Part shown: positions 17,106-25,630 of the stretch, one piece after another
Numbering within the stretch: position 1 is the first letter of the stretch
How the letters are laid out: the number at the start of each line of letters is the position of its first letter
Assembly: GCA_002343685.1 (NCBI GenBank)
Contig: DDRS01000031.1
Location: 124,001-188,000, forward strand
Source: Thiobacillus denitrificans
GTDB lineage: Bacteria > Pseudomonadota > Gammaproteobacteria > Burkholderiales > Thiobacillaceae
Length of the DNA: 64,000 nt
Direction: 5' to 3'
Made by a program: the position numbers and the translations under genes
Notes under the pieces: generated by a model
What the model saw: only the letters and a program-made list of their open reading frames with translations
The model's database searches: none
What the model was told of the DNA's origin: nothing

Positions 17106-20100
17106 TTATACGCTGTTCAGTTCGACCAGCCGTCCGTCGGCCAGCAGCAATGCGGTATGGAGGGGCTTGCCGGGATACAGTGCCGCCAGCAGGGTGCGAT
17201 ACCCCGCCAGCTGTGTACGGTGGCGCTCGGCCAGCTCGGCGTCGGACAGCGTGAGGCTGTCGTCGCCGGTTTTATAGTCGATCAGCCACACCGAATCGTC
17301 GCGTTCCACCACACGGTCGAGCCGCTGCAAGCGGCCGTGGCCATCGAGCAGCGCCAGTTCGTTGTACGCGCGCCGATACTGCGCAGGGTCGAAAAAGCGC
17401 GTCAGATGCGGCTGCGCCAGCAGTGTGCGGGCGGCGGATTCGATGGCGTCCAGCCGGTTTTCGAGCCCCAGACGCGTCGCCAGCGCCGCCAGGTCGCGCG
17501 GGGTTCCGGGTGGCGCATGGTGTTCCAGGCAGGCGTGAAAGAGTTCGCCGCTTGCCGCGGCCGGGTTCGTCACCGGCGTGCCGACGCGCTGCCCGATCGC
17601 CGGGGCGTCGATGCGGATCGGCGGCGGGGGGCGATCCACCGTCCAGGTGGTTGTGGGAGGCAGGTCGGCCGGCAGGCCCAGGTTCTGCCAGGCAGCATCG
17701 ACACGCTGCAGCCAGGCGTTTTTCTCCACGTCGCCGCTCACGATCAGCGCCTGTTCGGCGCGGGTGAGCGCCACATAAAGCAAATTGTCGGATTCGCGCT
17801 GGGCCAGCCCGGCTTCGTCCTCGAACCAGGCTTCGCGGCATGCGCCGCGCTCCTCCTGCCTGCCGAACAGGGAAAAATGCACCGGCCGCGACGCTTCGGG
17901 AGGCCATGGTGCCAGCACGGCGTAGCTCGTGCCTTTCTGGTGGTCGCTGCCGCCCAGCAGCCAGACGATGGGCGCTTCCAGCCCCTTGGCACCGTGGATG
18001 GTCAGCAGGCGAACCGCGTTCTCGCCGTCGGCGGCCAGGCCTTCGCCGGGTGCGGCGTCGGCATCGTCGACCAGGCTGGCGAGTTCGCGGATGAAGCCGG
18101 CCAGCGTGGGGTAGCGTCCTGCGTCCTGCGTCAGCGCCAGTTGCATGAAGGCGCGCAGGTTGGCGGCGACCTGCGGCCGCATCGCCTCCGGCACGGCGTC
18201 GGCATAGCGCGCTTCGAGGTCGCCTTCGAAATAGATGCGGTCGAGCAGGTCGTGTACCGGCAATGTGCCGCAATGCGCTCGCCAGCGACCGAGCAGGGAC
18301 GCGGCGCGTGCCAGGGTGGGTGGACAGTCGGGCTGGTGGATCAGGGTGGCCAGCTGCTCCCAGCCGCGTGTTTCGTCCGGCGGTTGCGGCGCGAACACCC
18401 GCAGCAGGTCCTCGTCGCTGCAGCCGAACACCGGGCTTTTCAGCACGTGCGCCAGCTTCAGGTCGGTGTGAGGCAATAGCAGCGTTTCGAGCAGCGCGAC
18501 CACATCCCGCGCTTCCAGCGCATGCAGCAGGCCGCCGCGGCGCGAGGTGATGAACGGGATGCGCGCCGCTTCCAGTTCGCGTTCGTACAGGTGCAGATGG
18601 GTACGTTTTCTGACCAGCCCCATGATGTCGCCCGGGCGTGCCGCACGCGGGCTTCCGCCATCCATCACGCCCCAGCGGCCCAGCACCTCGTCGCGCAATA
18701 CCCGTGCAAACAGCCGTGCCTCTTCGTGCACGGCGCGGTCGTCGACTTCCGGCTGCGGAGTGGTGAGCGGATTGCGCATACGACCCCACACGAGGCCGGA
18801 GGCCGCGTAGTGGACCGGAGCCACCGTGTGGGGCGGGCCATCGGCCATGGCGGCTTCGGTTTTTTCCGCCTGTACCGGCAGGCTGCGCAGCGCGCCCGGG
18901 CGGTCGGCGTTTTCCGGCGCGTAGGTATGGGCGGCAAACCCTGCCACGTCGGCGAATACCGGGTTGATCGCCGCCACCACCGACGGCGCCAGCCGGCGCG
19001 TCATGTCGGTGCTGAAGCGGGCGGCGTCGAAATGCGCGGCCAGAAAATCCGCCGCCGCGTCGAACACCCGTGCTTCGCCGCGGCGGAAGCGGTAGATCGC
19101 CTGCTTGGGGTCGCCCACCATGAAGACGGTCATGCCACTGTCGGCGCCGCGAGCTTCAAGCAGCCAGGTCGACAGCGCCTGCCACTGCAGCGGATTGGTG
19201 TCCTGGAATTCGTCGAGCAGCAGGTGCCGGTAGCGTGCGTCCAGCTTCAGCGCCAGCGCCGGAGCGTACTCCTCGCTGGCAAGGAGGCGGCAGGCCTGCC
19301 ATTCGGCATCGGCAAAGTCGATCACGCCTTGCTGCGACTTGGCCTCCTGATAGGCCGCGATCAGCGCGTGACCGAGCAGCAGACCGTGGCGATTGAGGGC
19401 CCAGATGCGAATGTCGGTCTGGATCGCGGTCAGGGTTTCGAGCGCGGTTTCCAGTGTGTCGAGGTCACGCAGATACGTGTCGAGATCCACCCCGAGCGCT
19501 TTTTCCAGTTCCTTGGTCGCCTGTTTCTTGCGCCGCTTGCCTGCCGTCATCAGGTGCTTCATCAGCGCGGCATGCGCGTCGTCGGGCGGTAGATCCAGGC
19601 TGCGCCGGATTTCCGGCGCGCGCGCCTGTTCGCTCTTGCTGCCTTTTTCCAGCGCAAGGCCGACCCGCTTCACACGGGCTGCCATTGATTCGTCGGCCCA
19701 GAACGCCGATACGGGATCGCTGTCCAGGTCGGCGTGTAACAGCGGCCGCAACTGTTCCAGCGCATGGCTCACTGGATCGGCCGCGCCGTCGGTATAGGCC
19801 CACCACTCCGCCCGCGCCTGGACGAAACTCTTCAACAGCGAGCGCAGGTTGTGCTCGCCGATGTCGGCCAGCAGCGCCAGCAGCGCGGCGCCTTCGGTGG
19901 TGTCCGGGGCGGCGGCCCAGTGGTTGAATTGGCGATCACGCACTTCGTTCAGCAACTGGCTTTCGCGTTCCAGCAGCGGGGCGCCCCATGGCAAGCCGGC
20001 TTCCAGCGGCGCGCGTTTCAGGAGATCAAGAAACCAGCCGTGAAAGGTCGTTACCGTCGGCCCCGGCTGCGCGGCCAGCACTGCTTCCAGCAGGCCGCGC

Positions 20101-20402
20101 GCGCGCGGTAGCACCGCGCCGATTTCGGTGTCCGGCACCGCGCGCGCGCGCAGGAATTCGCGCACAGTCATGTCATCCGCCAGCGCCAGCAGCCGTAGCC
20201 ATTCATGCAGCCGATCGGTCATCTCCTGCGCCGCCTTGCGGGTGAAGGTGATCGCCAGCAGTTCCGATGGCGCCGCGCCGGCCAGCAGCAGGCGTAGCAT
20301 GCGCGACACCAGCAGCCAGGTTTTGCCGCTGCCGGCACAGGCCTCCACCACCGCCGAGCGGGCAGGGGACAGGGCAATGGCGTTATCCAGCGGCTTATTC
20401 AT
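17106..20402 (-). CDS. addA: AddA-type UvrD-family helicase-nuclease
   Basis: Helicase and nuclease subunit of an AddAB-type RecBCD equivalent that processes double-strand breaks for RecA. The protein has 1098 residues. Motif I is ACAGSGKT (residues 21-28, Lys27), motif Ia is AITFTRKAAQEM, motif II is LLLDEFQDTNPLQWQAL and motif III is VGDPKQAIYRFRRGE. Further motifs are LLTIHGAKGLEAPIVWL and YVALTRAE. The C-terminal RecB-type nuclease has GELFHACLEHH and WLIDYKTGDD. ATG 20402 overlaps the addB stop by 8 bases; the longer frame upstream is addB in another frame. A 682-codon antisense frame here is a shadow. Confidence 0.92.
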   Translation of the reverse strand: MNKPLDNAIALSPARSAVVEACAGSGKTWLLVSRMLRLLLAGAAPSELLAITFTRKAAQEMTDRLHEWLRLLALADDMTVREFLRARAVPDTEIGAVLPRARGLLEAVLAAQPGPTVTTFHGWFLDLLKRAPLEAGLPWGAPLLERESQLLNEVRDRQFNHWAAAPDTTEGAALLALLADIGEHNLRSLLKSFVQARAEWWAYTDGAADPVSHALEQLRPLLHADLDSDPVSAFWADESMAARVKRVGLALEKGSKSEQARAPEIRRSLDLPPDDAHAALMKHLMTAGKRRKKQATKELEKALGVDLDTYLRDLDTLETALETLTAIQTDIRIWALNRHGLLLGHALIAAYQEAKSQQGVIDFADAEWQACRLLASEEYAPALALKLDARYRHLLLDEFQDTNPLQWQALSTWLLEARGADSGMTVFMVGDPKQAIYRFRRGEARVFDAAADFLAAHFDAARFSTDMTRRLAPSVVAAINPVFADVAGFAAHTYAPENADRPGALRSLPVQAEKTEAAMADGPPHTVAPVHYAASGLVWGRMRNPLTTPQPEVDDRAVHEEARLFARVLRDEVLGRWGVMDGGSPRAARPGDIMGLVRKRTHLHLYERELEAARIPFITSRRGGLLHALEARDVVALLETLLLPHTDLKLAHVLKSPVFGCSDEDLLRVFAPQPPDETRGWEQLATLIHQPDCPPTLARAASLLGRWRAHCGTLPVHDLLDRIYFEGDLEARYADAVPEAMRPQVAANLRAFMQLALTQDAGRYPTLAGFIRELASLVDDADAAPGEGLAADGENAVRLLTIHGAKGLEAPIVWLLGGSDHQKGTSYAVLAPWPPEASRPVHFSLFGRQEERGACREAWFEDEAGLAQRESDNLLYVALTRAEQALIVSGDVEKNAWLQRVDAAWQNLGLPADLPPTTTWTVDRPPPPIRIDAPAIGQRVGTPVTNPAAASGELFHACLEHHAPPGTPRDLAALATRLGLENRLDAIESAARTLLAQPHLTRFFDPAQYRRAYNELALLDGHGRLQRLDRVVERDDSVWLIDYKTGDDSLTLSDAELAERHRTQLAGYRTLLAALYPGKPLHTALLLADGRLVELNSV

Positions 20403-23016
20403 GCCACATTCCCTTGCGGCACAGCCCGCGCGCTTCGCAGTATGCGCATACGCCGTCGATGCCATGGGCGGGAAGCATGGCGCCTGCGGCGATGGCTTCG
20501 AGCAGGTCGGGCAGGCGGCGGCTGATGGCCTCGACATCGGTTTCGCCGTCCAGTTCGAGCGGTGCGACGGGCACTTCGTTGATCGGCAGGTAGGCGGCAG
20601 CGGCTTCGCACAGCCAGGCGTAGAACGGCAGCTGCACGGCTTCGTCCGGCGCCTTGAGCTTTTTCCTGAGGCTCTGCGCGGTGCTGGTCTTGTAATCGAT
20701 CACGTAGCGGGTGTCGTCTTTTGCATCGACGCGGTCGACGCGTCCGTGCAGGGTGATTTCGCCGAGTCCGGCAATGGTGTACGGTACCGCGAAATCGGTT
20801 TCGCCGGATTCATAGCGCCAACCGGCAGAGGCGTGGGCCAGCCAGGCATCGAGGTAGGCCGGCTGGATTTTTTCCCACTTGCTGCGCCAGGCGGCGGCGG
20901 TCCATGCGGGCAGCGTGGCGAATTCGGCAGCCGAAACCGCATTCAGCCGGGCCAGCGCGGCGTCGCGTTCAAGCGGCGGGCGGCTGTCGTGGAAGGCCTT
21001 GAGGATGCGATGCAGCGCGTTGCCGTAATCGCTCTTGTCGAGCGCCTCGTCGGCCTCGTCGAGCTCGCGGATGCCGAGCACGCTGCGCGCAAAAAACCGG
21101 TAGGGGCAATCGAGCAGGGTCTGGTAGGCGGTGGGCGAATAATGGCGCGGCAGCTGCGCGGCCGAGACCGCCGGCGCAGGTTGCACGGATGCGCCGGGCA
21201 GCGGACTGGATTGGGCAGGCGGCACGCCGATGGGTTGTGTCGGCAGGGTCGTGCTCCATGCGGCCTGGTGCAGGGCCTGCAACCGCAGGACCAGCGAGGA
21301 GGCGGGGTTGGGCTCGTCATTGTTCCAGGCCTGCCAACTCAGCAGGGTGGGCCCTTGGGTCAGCAGGTGCATCAGGTCGGCGGTGGCGGCGAGGGCCTCG
21401 TCGGCCGGGGTGGACAGGCCGAGCTGCGTGCGGGTGGCCTGGCTGAACAGACCCGGGGCCGGGCGGGTGGGTAGATGACGGGCGTCGGCGCCGATTACCG
21501 CCACCGCGTCGAACAGGCGTCCGCGCGCAGCGGGCAGCGAGGTGAGCACGATGGGACTGGCCACGCTGGCGTCGATGAAGCTTTCCGACTCCAGTGCCAG
21601 GTTGAGCCAGCGCCGCCATTCGCCGAAGCCGTATTTTTCGCTGTCGTCCGCCAGGTCGCGGCGTAGGGTGTCGAGTATGTCGAGCACGCGGGTACCGGCG
21701 GCGTCGGCCTTGAGGGGTGCGGTGGCCCCCAGCTTGTCCAGGCTGTCGACGAGGCGGGTGAGCCAGACCGCCAGCGGGGCGCGGGTCTGGACAAAGCCTT
21801 GCCGGGCGTCGGCCAGTGCAGCCAGCCAGACGGGAAGTGCGGCGAACTCGCGGTGCGCCAGTCGCTGCATGTCGATCATGCCTTGCGATACCCCGTGCCG
21901 GCGCAGTGCCAGTTCGAACGCGAGTACCTGATCCTGGCGCGCGCTGGGTTCGCCCAGCACGAACGGCGATTTCAGCAGGTCCAGCAGTTCGATGTGCGGA
22001 AAGTCGCTCGCCACGCATTCCAGCCAGCGGTCGATCACGGCGGCGGCGGCAGTGGTCGATAGCGTCCAGCCGGTCTCGTCGGCCACCAGCACATCCATGC
22101 GCTCGAGCAGCGCACGCACCCGGCGCGCGGTTTCGCGGTCGAGCGCGATCAGCGCGATGCCACGCCGGCCGGCCTGCAGCTGGCCGGCCACCCAGGTGGC
22201 AACGGCGCGCGCCTCGGCTTCGAGGTGCGGCGCCGGGCTGAGCGTGATGCGGGCCTGCAGCGGCGAGGCGGGGCAGTGCTGTGCCAGCAGGGCGGCGCGC
22301 TCGCGCAGCGGCGGCGCGGTCTCCTGCCAGGCCTGCCGCAGGGCGAAGGCCACGTCATCGCCGGTGTCCTGTTCGAACAGCGTGAGCGGAACATGCTCGG
22401 CACAGCGCGCGAGAAACCCTTGTTCGACGGCGGTGAGCATGCCGAGCGCGTAGCCATAGACTGGCCGTGGCGCGGCGCGAAGCTGTTCGAACAGCGTGTC
22501 GAGTGCACGTGCATAGCGCGCCTGCGGATCGCTGCCGTCGGTATTGAGCGCCTGCCACACGCCCTCGATCAGCGCAGTTTCCCGGTCGAGAGCCCCCCCA
22601 TGCAGTGCGCGAATACGCGATCCAATGGCGTCGCCCAGCCGCGCGGCAGACAGTTCGTCGGCCAGTAGCAGGAGTTCATTAGCGAGCGCCCACTTATCGA
22701 CTGCCCCCAGCCAATCCTGGTGCCGAAGCACACCGTGCAGCCGCGCCAACCTTCGCGCCTGCGGCTCGGCGCGACCGTCAGCCAGGCTTGTACTCTTCAG
22801 GGTGCTTTCGGCCCAGCTTTTCAGCGGGGTGAGGTGCGGCGGGATCAGAACGGGTCGGCCCGCGCCCTGTGCCAGCGCGCGGGCCAGATCGAGCCCGGCA
22901 CGATGATTGGGGACGAGTACCGTCAGACCGGAGAGATCGGGCAGGTGGTTGGCATGCCGGTCGAGCAGGTGGCGGGCGACGGCGTGCGGCAGTGCCGGAC
23001 CGCCCAGGGTTTCCAA
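20395..23016 (-). CDS. addB: AddB-type PD-(D/E)XK exonuclease
   Basis: Partner of AddA, about 873 residues. The N-terminal part is a helicase-like fold without an obvious Walker A. The C-terminal part has the nuclease motif YVIDYKTSTAQ and the cysteines of an Fe-S staple: one in LLDCPYRFFARSVLG and three in the C-terminal CAYCEARGLC. No ATG lies between fdxA and the first conserved residues, so the start is non-ATG. The candidates are TTG 23016 (used here) or CTG 23025, which would overlap the fdxA stop as CTGA. The frame continues upstream only as a shadow of fdxA. Confidence 0.85.
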   Translation of the reverse strand: METLGGPALPHAVARHLLDRHANHLPDLSGLTVLVPNHRAGLDLARALAQGAGRPVLIPPHLTPLKSWAESTLKSTSLADGRAEPQARRLARLHGVLRHQDWLGAVDKWALANELLLLADELSAARLGDAIGSRIRALHGGALDRETALIEGVWQALNTDGSDPQARYARALDTLFEQLRAAPRPVYGYALGMLTAVEQGFLARCAEHVPLTLFEQDTGDDVAFALRQAWQETAPPLRERAALLAQHCPASPLQARITLSPAPHLEAEARAVATWVAGQLQAGRRGIALIALDRETARRVRALLERMDVLVADETGWTLSTTAAAAVIDRWLECVASDFPHIELLDLLKSPFVLGEPSARQDQVLAFELALRRHGVSQGMIDMQRLAHREFAALPVWLAALADARQGFVQTRAPLAVWLTRLVDSLDKLGATAPLKADAAGTRVLDILDTLRRDLADDSEKYGFGEWRRWLNLALESESFIDASVASPIVLTSLPAARGRLFDAVAVIGADARHLPTRPAPGLFSQATRTQLGLSTPADEALAATADLMHLLTQGPTLLSWQAWNNDEPNPASSLVLRLQALHQAAWSTTLPTQPIGVPPAQSSPLPGASVQPAPAVSAAQLPRHYSPTAYQTLLDCPYRFFARSVLGIRELDEADEALDKSDYGNALHRILKAFHDSRPPLERDAALARLNAVSAAEFATLPAWTAAAWRSKWEKIQPAYLDAWLAHASAGWRYESGETDFAVPYTIAGLGEITLHGRVDRVDAKDDTRYVIDYKTSTAQSLRKKLKAPDEAVQLPFYAWLCEAAAAYLPINEVPVAPLELDGETDVEAISRRLPDLLEAIAAGAMLPAHGIDGVCAYCEARGLCRKGMWHE

Positions 23017-23021
23017 GCGCG

Positions 23022-23345
23022 TCAGCGCTCCAGGTACTGGCGCTTGTCCTTGACGCCGGCCCATTCGTCGGCGTCGGGCAGCGGATCCTTCTTCTCGATG
23101 ATGACTTTCCACACCTTGGCAAGGTCGGCGTTGAGCGCGATGTAGGCGCGTTGATCGTCCGGAACGTCGTCTTCGGCGAAAATGGCCTCGACCGGGCATT
23201 CGGCCACGCACAGGGTGCAGTCGATGCATTCCTCCGGGTCGATGACGAGGAAGTTGGGGCCTTCGTGGAAGCAGTCGACCGGACAGACATCGACACAATC
23301 GGTATATTTGCACTTCACGCAGGCGTCGGCTACAACGTATGTCAT
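23022..23345 (-). CDS. fdxA: 7Fe ferredoxin FdxA ([3Fe-4S][4Fe-4S])
   Basis: A 107-residue ferredoxin of the Azotobacter FdI/FdxA type. Cysteines C9, C12, C17, C21 and C25 and the second set C40, C43, C46, C50 fit a 7Fe protein, in which the first set carries [3Fe-4S] and the second [4Fe-4S]. The family's C-terminal extension (KKDPLPDADEW) is present. The addB start follows immediately, so the ferredoxin is probably the first gene of an fdxA-addB-addA unit. Confidence 0.95.
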   Translation of the reverse strand: MTYVVADACVKCKYTDCVDVCPVDCFHEGPNFLVIDPEECIDCTLCVAECPVEAIFAEDDVPDDQRAYIALNADLAKVWKVIIEKKDPLPDADEWAGVKDKRQYLER

Positions 23346-23504
23346 TCGTAATTACCCAGATGAGTTGATAAATGCCCGGATGCTTGCAGGCGGCAATTTT
23401 GATGTAGCATATCGGCACAAAACCGAATTTTCCAGCATTACCATCTTCCCAAACTGCCCAGGCCGTATCCGGCTACCCCTACTTCTAAACTAGGAGCTTC
23501 ACCG

Positions 23505-23831
23505 ATGAGCGAGCATGTTCATTACATATCCGACGATTCTTTCGAACAGGAAGTCCTGCAGGCCGGTGTGCCCGTGCTGGTGGATTACTGGGCGGACTGG
23601 TGCGGCCCCTGCAAGATGATCTCGCCGATTCTGGACGAAGTCGCCAAGGAATATTCCGGCAAGCTCAAGGTGTGCAAGCTCAATATCGACGAAAACCAGG
23701 CCACCCCGCCCAAGTTCGGCATTCGTGGCATCCCCACCCTGATGATCTTCAAGAACGGCAATGTCGAAGCCACCAAGGTCGGCGCCCTGTCCAAATCGCA
23801 ACTCACCGCCTTCGTCGACAGCAATATCTAA
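23505..23831 (+). CDS. trxA: Thioredoxin 1
   Basis: Cytoplasmic disulfide reductase of 108 residues with the active site WCGPC (Cys33, Cys36) and the cis-proline loop GIPTLMIFKNG. AGGAG lies 7-8 bases before the ATG. The gene heads the classical trxA-rho-rpmE order and is divergent from fdxA. Confidence 0.97.
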   Translation: MSEHVHYISDDSFEQEVLQAGVPVLVDYWADWCGPCKMISPILDEVAKEYSGKLKVCKLNIDENQATPPKFGIRGIPTLMIFKNGNVEATKVGALSKSQLTAFVDSNI

Positions 23832-23940
23832 TACGTTTCAACCGGACGGCGCATCGACGCGCCGCCGCTTCGCAGTACCGTCCGGCTTCGCATCTCCCTC
23901 ACGTCCGGCTCTTTCAAGCGAGCCCACTCAGGCCCACCCC

Positions 23941-25200
23941 ATGCATCTTTCCGAACTCAAGCAGAAACCCATTACCGAGCTTCTCGAGCTTGCCGCCGCC
24001 AACGGTATCGACAACGCCAACCGTTTTCGCAAGCAGGAACTGATCTTCACCATCCTGAAAACCCTGGCCAAGCGCGGCGAGAGCATCTACGGCGATGGCG
24101 TGCTGGAAGTGCTTCCGGACGGTTTCGGGTTCCTGCGATCGCCGGAGTCCTCGTATCTCGCCAACACCGACGACATCTACGTGTCGCCGTCGCAGATCCG
24201 CCGCTTCAACCTGCATACCGGCGACAAGATCGAGGGCGAGATTCGTACCCCCAAGGACGGCGAGCGCTATTCGGCGATGACCAAGCTCGACCTGATCAAC
24301 GGCGAGCCGCCCGAAGCCAGCAAGAACAAGATCCTGTTCGAGAATCTCACGCCGCTGCATCCGGACAAACCGCTCAAGCTGGAGCGCGACATCAAGGCCG
24401 AGGAAAACATCACCAGCCGTGTGATCGACATCGTCGCGCCGATCGGCAAGGGCCAGCGCGGCCTGCTGGTGGCGCCGCCGAAGTCCGGCAAGACGGTGAT
24501 GCTGCAGCACATCGCACACGCCATCACCTCCAACCATCCCGACGTCGTGCTGTTCGTGCTCCTGATCGACGAACGCCCGGAGGAAGTGACCGAGATGAGC
24601 CGCACCGTGCGCGGTGAAGTCGTGGCCTCCACCTTCGACGAACCCGCCAGCCGCCACGTTCAGGTCGCCGAAATGGTGATCGAGCGGGCCAAGCGCCTGG
24701 TCGAGCACAAGAAGGACGTGGTCATCCTGCTTGACTCGATCACCCGCCTGGCGCGTGCCTACAATACCGTGCAGCCGGCCTCCGGCAAGGTGCTCACCGG
24801 CGGCGTTGACGCCAACGCGCTGCAGAAGCCCAAGCGCTTCTTCGGCGCGGCGCGCAACATCGAGGAAGGCGGCAGCCTCACCATCCTCGCCACCACACTG
24901 GTCGACACCGGCAGCCGCATGGACGACGTGATCTACGAGGAATTCAAGGGTACCGGCAACCTGGAAATCCACCTCGACCGCAAGATGGCCGAGAAGCGCC
25001 AGTACCCCGCGATCAACGTCAATCGCTCCGGCACCCGCCGCGAGGAACTCCTGATGCCGCACGACATCCTGCAAAAGGTGTGGGTACTCAGGAAGCTGCT
25101 GTACCCGATGGACGACATGGAAGCGATGGAATTCCTGCTGGACAAGATCCGTGCGACGAAGAACAACAACGAGTTCTTCGATTCGATGCGGCGCGGCTGA
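23941..25200 (+). CDS. rho: Transcription termination factor Rho
   Basis: RNA-dependent hexameric ATPase of 419 residues. It has the N-terminal helical domain (MHLSELKQKPITELLELA), the cold-shock-like RNA-binding domain (GFGFLRSPESSYLANTDDIYVSPSQIRRF near 60-88) and Walker A APPKSGKT with Lys184. Walker B VILLDSITRLARAYN and the Q/R-loop regions follow. ATG 23941 is chosen for the family N-terminus; an open frame upstream overlaps trxA and is not coding. It lies 109 bases after trxA. Confidence 0.98.
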   Translation: MHLSELKQKPITELLELAAANGIDNANRFRKQELIFTILKTLAKRGESIYGDGVLEVLPDGFGFLRSPESSYLANTDDIYVSPSQIRRFNLHTGDKIEGEIRTPKDGERYSAMTKLDLINGEPPEASKNKILFENLTPLHPDKPLKLERDIKAEENITSRVIDIVAPIGKGQRGLLVAPPKSGKTVMLQHIAHAITSNHPDVVLFVLLIDERPEEVTEMSRTVRGEVVASTFDEPASRHVQVAEMVIERAKRLVEHKKDVVILLDSITRLARAYNTVQPASGKVLTGGVDANALQKPKRFFGAARNIEEGGSLTILATTLVDTGSRMDDVIYEEFKGTGNLEIHLDRKMAEKRQYPAINVNRSGTRREELLMPHDILQKVWVLRKLLYPMDDMEAMEFLLDKIRATKNNNEFFDSMRRG

Positions 25201-25245
25201 CGTTATCGGAGAACTGGGCGCCCTTCGGTGAGCGGTGCCCGTAGC

Positions 25246-25274
25246 TTGCGCGCCGGACATCGCTCCGCTATACT
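25246..25274 (+). promoter_or_regulatory. Probable sigma-70 promoter of rpmE
   Basis: TTGCGC (25246-25251), a 17-base spacer and TATACT (25269-25274) lie 36 bases before the rpmE start. The ribosome binding site AAGGAATT follows at a normal distance. This would let rpmE be expressed apart from rho. Confidence 0.55.
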
Positions 25275-25309
25275 CTCGCGTTCTCCGAATTCAACCCGAA
25301 GGAATTGCC

Positions 25310-25516
25310 ATGAAAGCCGGCATTCACCCCAATTACAAAGAAGTCGCCGTCACCTGCTCTTGCGGCAGCACGTTCGTCACCCGCTCCACGCTGGGCAAGG
25401 ACAAGCTGCACGTCGAAGTCTGCTCGTCCTGCCACCCGTTCTATACCGGCAAGCAGAAGATCGTCGACACGGCGGGCCGCGTCGAGAAATTCCGCCAGCG
25501 TTACGGCATGAAGTAA
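25310..25516 (+). CDS. rpmE: 50S ribosomal protein L31
   Basis: A 68-residue ribosomal protein of the zinc-binding L31 class. Cysteines at 16 and 18 and the CSSC pair near 38-41 form the metal site, and the core THSxxHPFYTGKQK-type segment is present as CHPFYTGKQK. ATG 25310 follows AAGGAATTGCC. The frame continues upstream, but the length and N-terminus MKAGIHP fix the start. Confidence 0.97.
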   Translation: MKAGIHPNYKEVAVTCSCGSTFVTRSTLGKDKLHVEVCSSCHPFYTGKQKIVDTAGRVEKFRQRYGMK

Positions 25517-25547
25517 GCAGGCCTGCGCGAAACTGCGTATGCAATCC

Positions 25548-25569
25548 AAAGCGGCTTCGGCCGCTTTTT
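25548..25569 (+). terminator. Rho-independent terminator after rpmE
   Basis: An 8-bp stem AAAGCGGC / GCCGCTTT with a TTCG loop is followed by more T residues. It lies 32 bases after the rpmE stop and 60 bases before the next start. Confidence 0.85.
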
Positions 25570-25630
25570 GCATTTTTGCGACGCGACGACGGTATCATTT
25601 CGTGCGCGCCATCCCGAGAAAGAGGCAGAT

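Noticed and set aside
16431..18479. 682-codon plus-strand open frame opposite the methyltransferase and addA
   Set aside because: It runs antisense to well-supported genes, has no domain or ribosome binding site, and its composition is that of a reverse-strand shadow in GC-rich DNA.
23022..23418. Extension of AddB upstream through the ferredoxin gene
   Set aside because: The extra N-terminal residues are an Arg-rich frame shadow of fdxA, and AddB-like sequence begins only after the ferredoxin stop.
23485..23491. TAAACT as a -10 element for trxA
   Set aside because: It lies only 14 bases from the start codon and overlaps the ribosome binding site, which is too close for a promoter.
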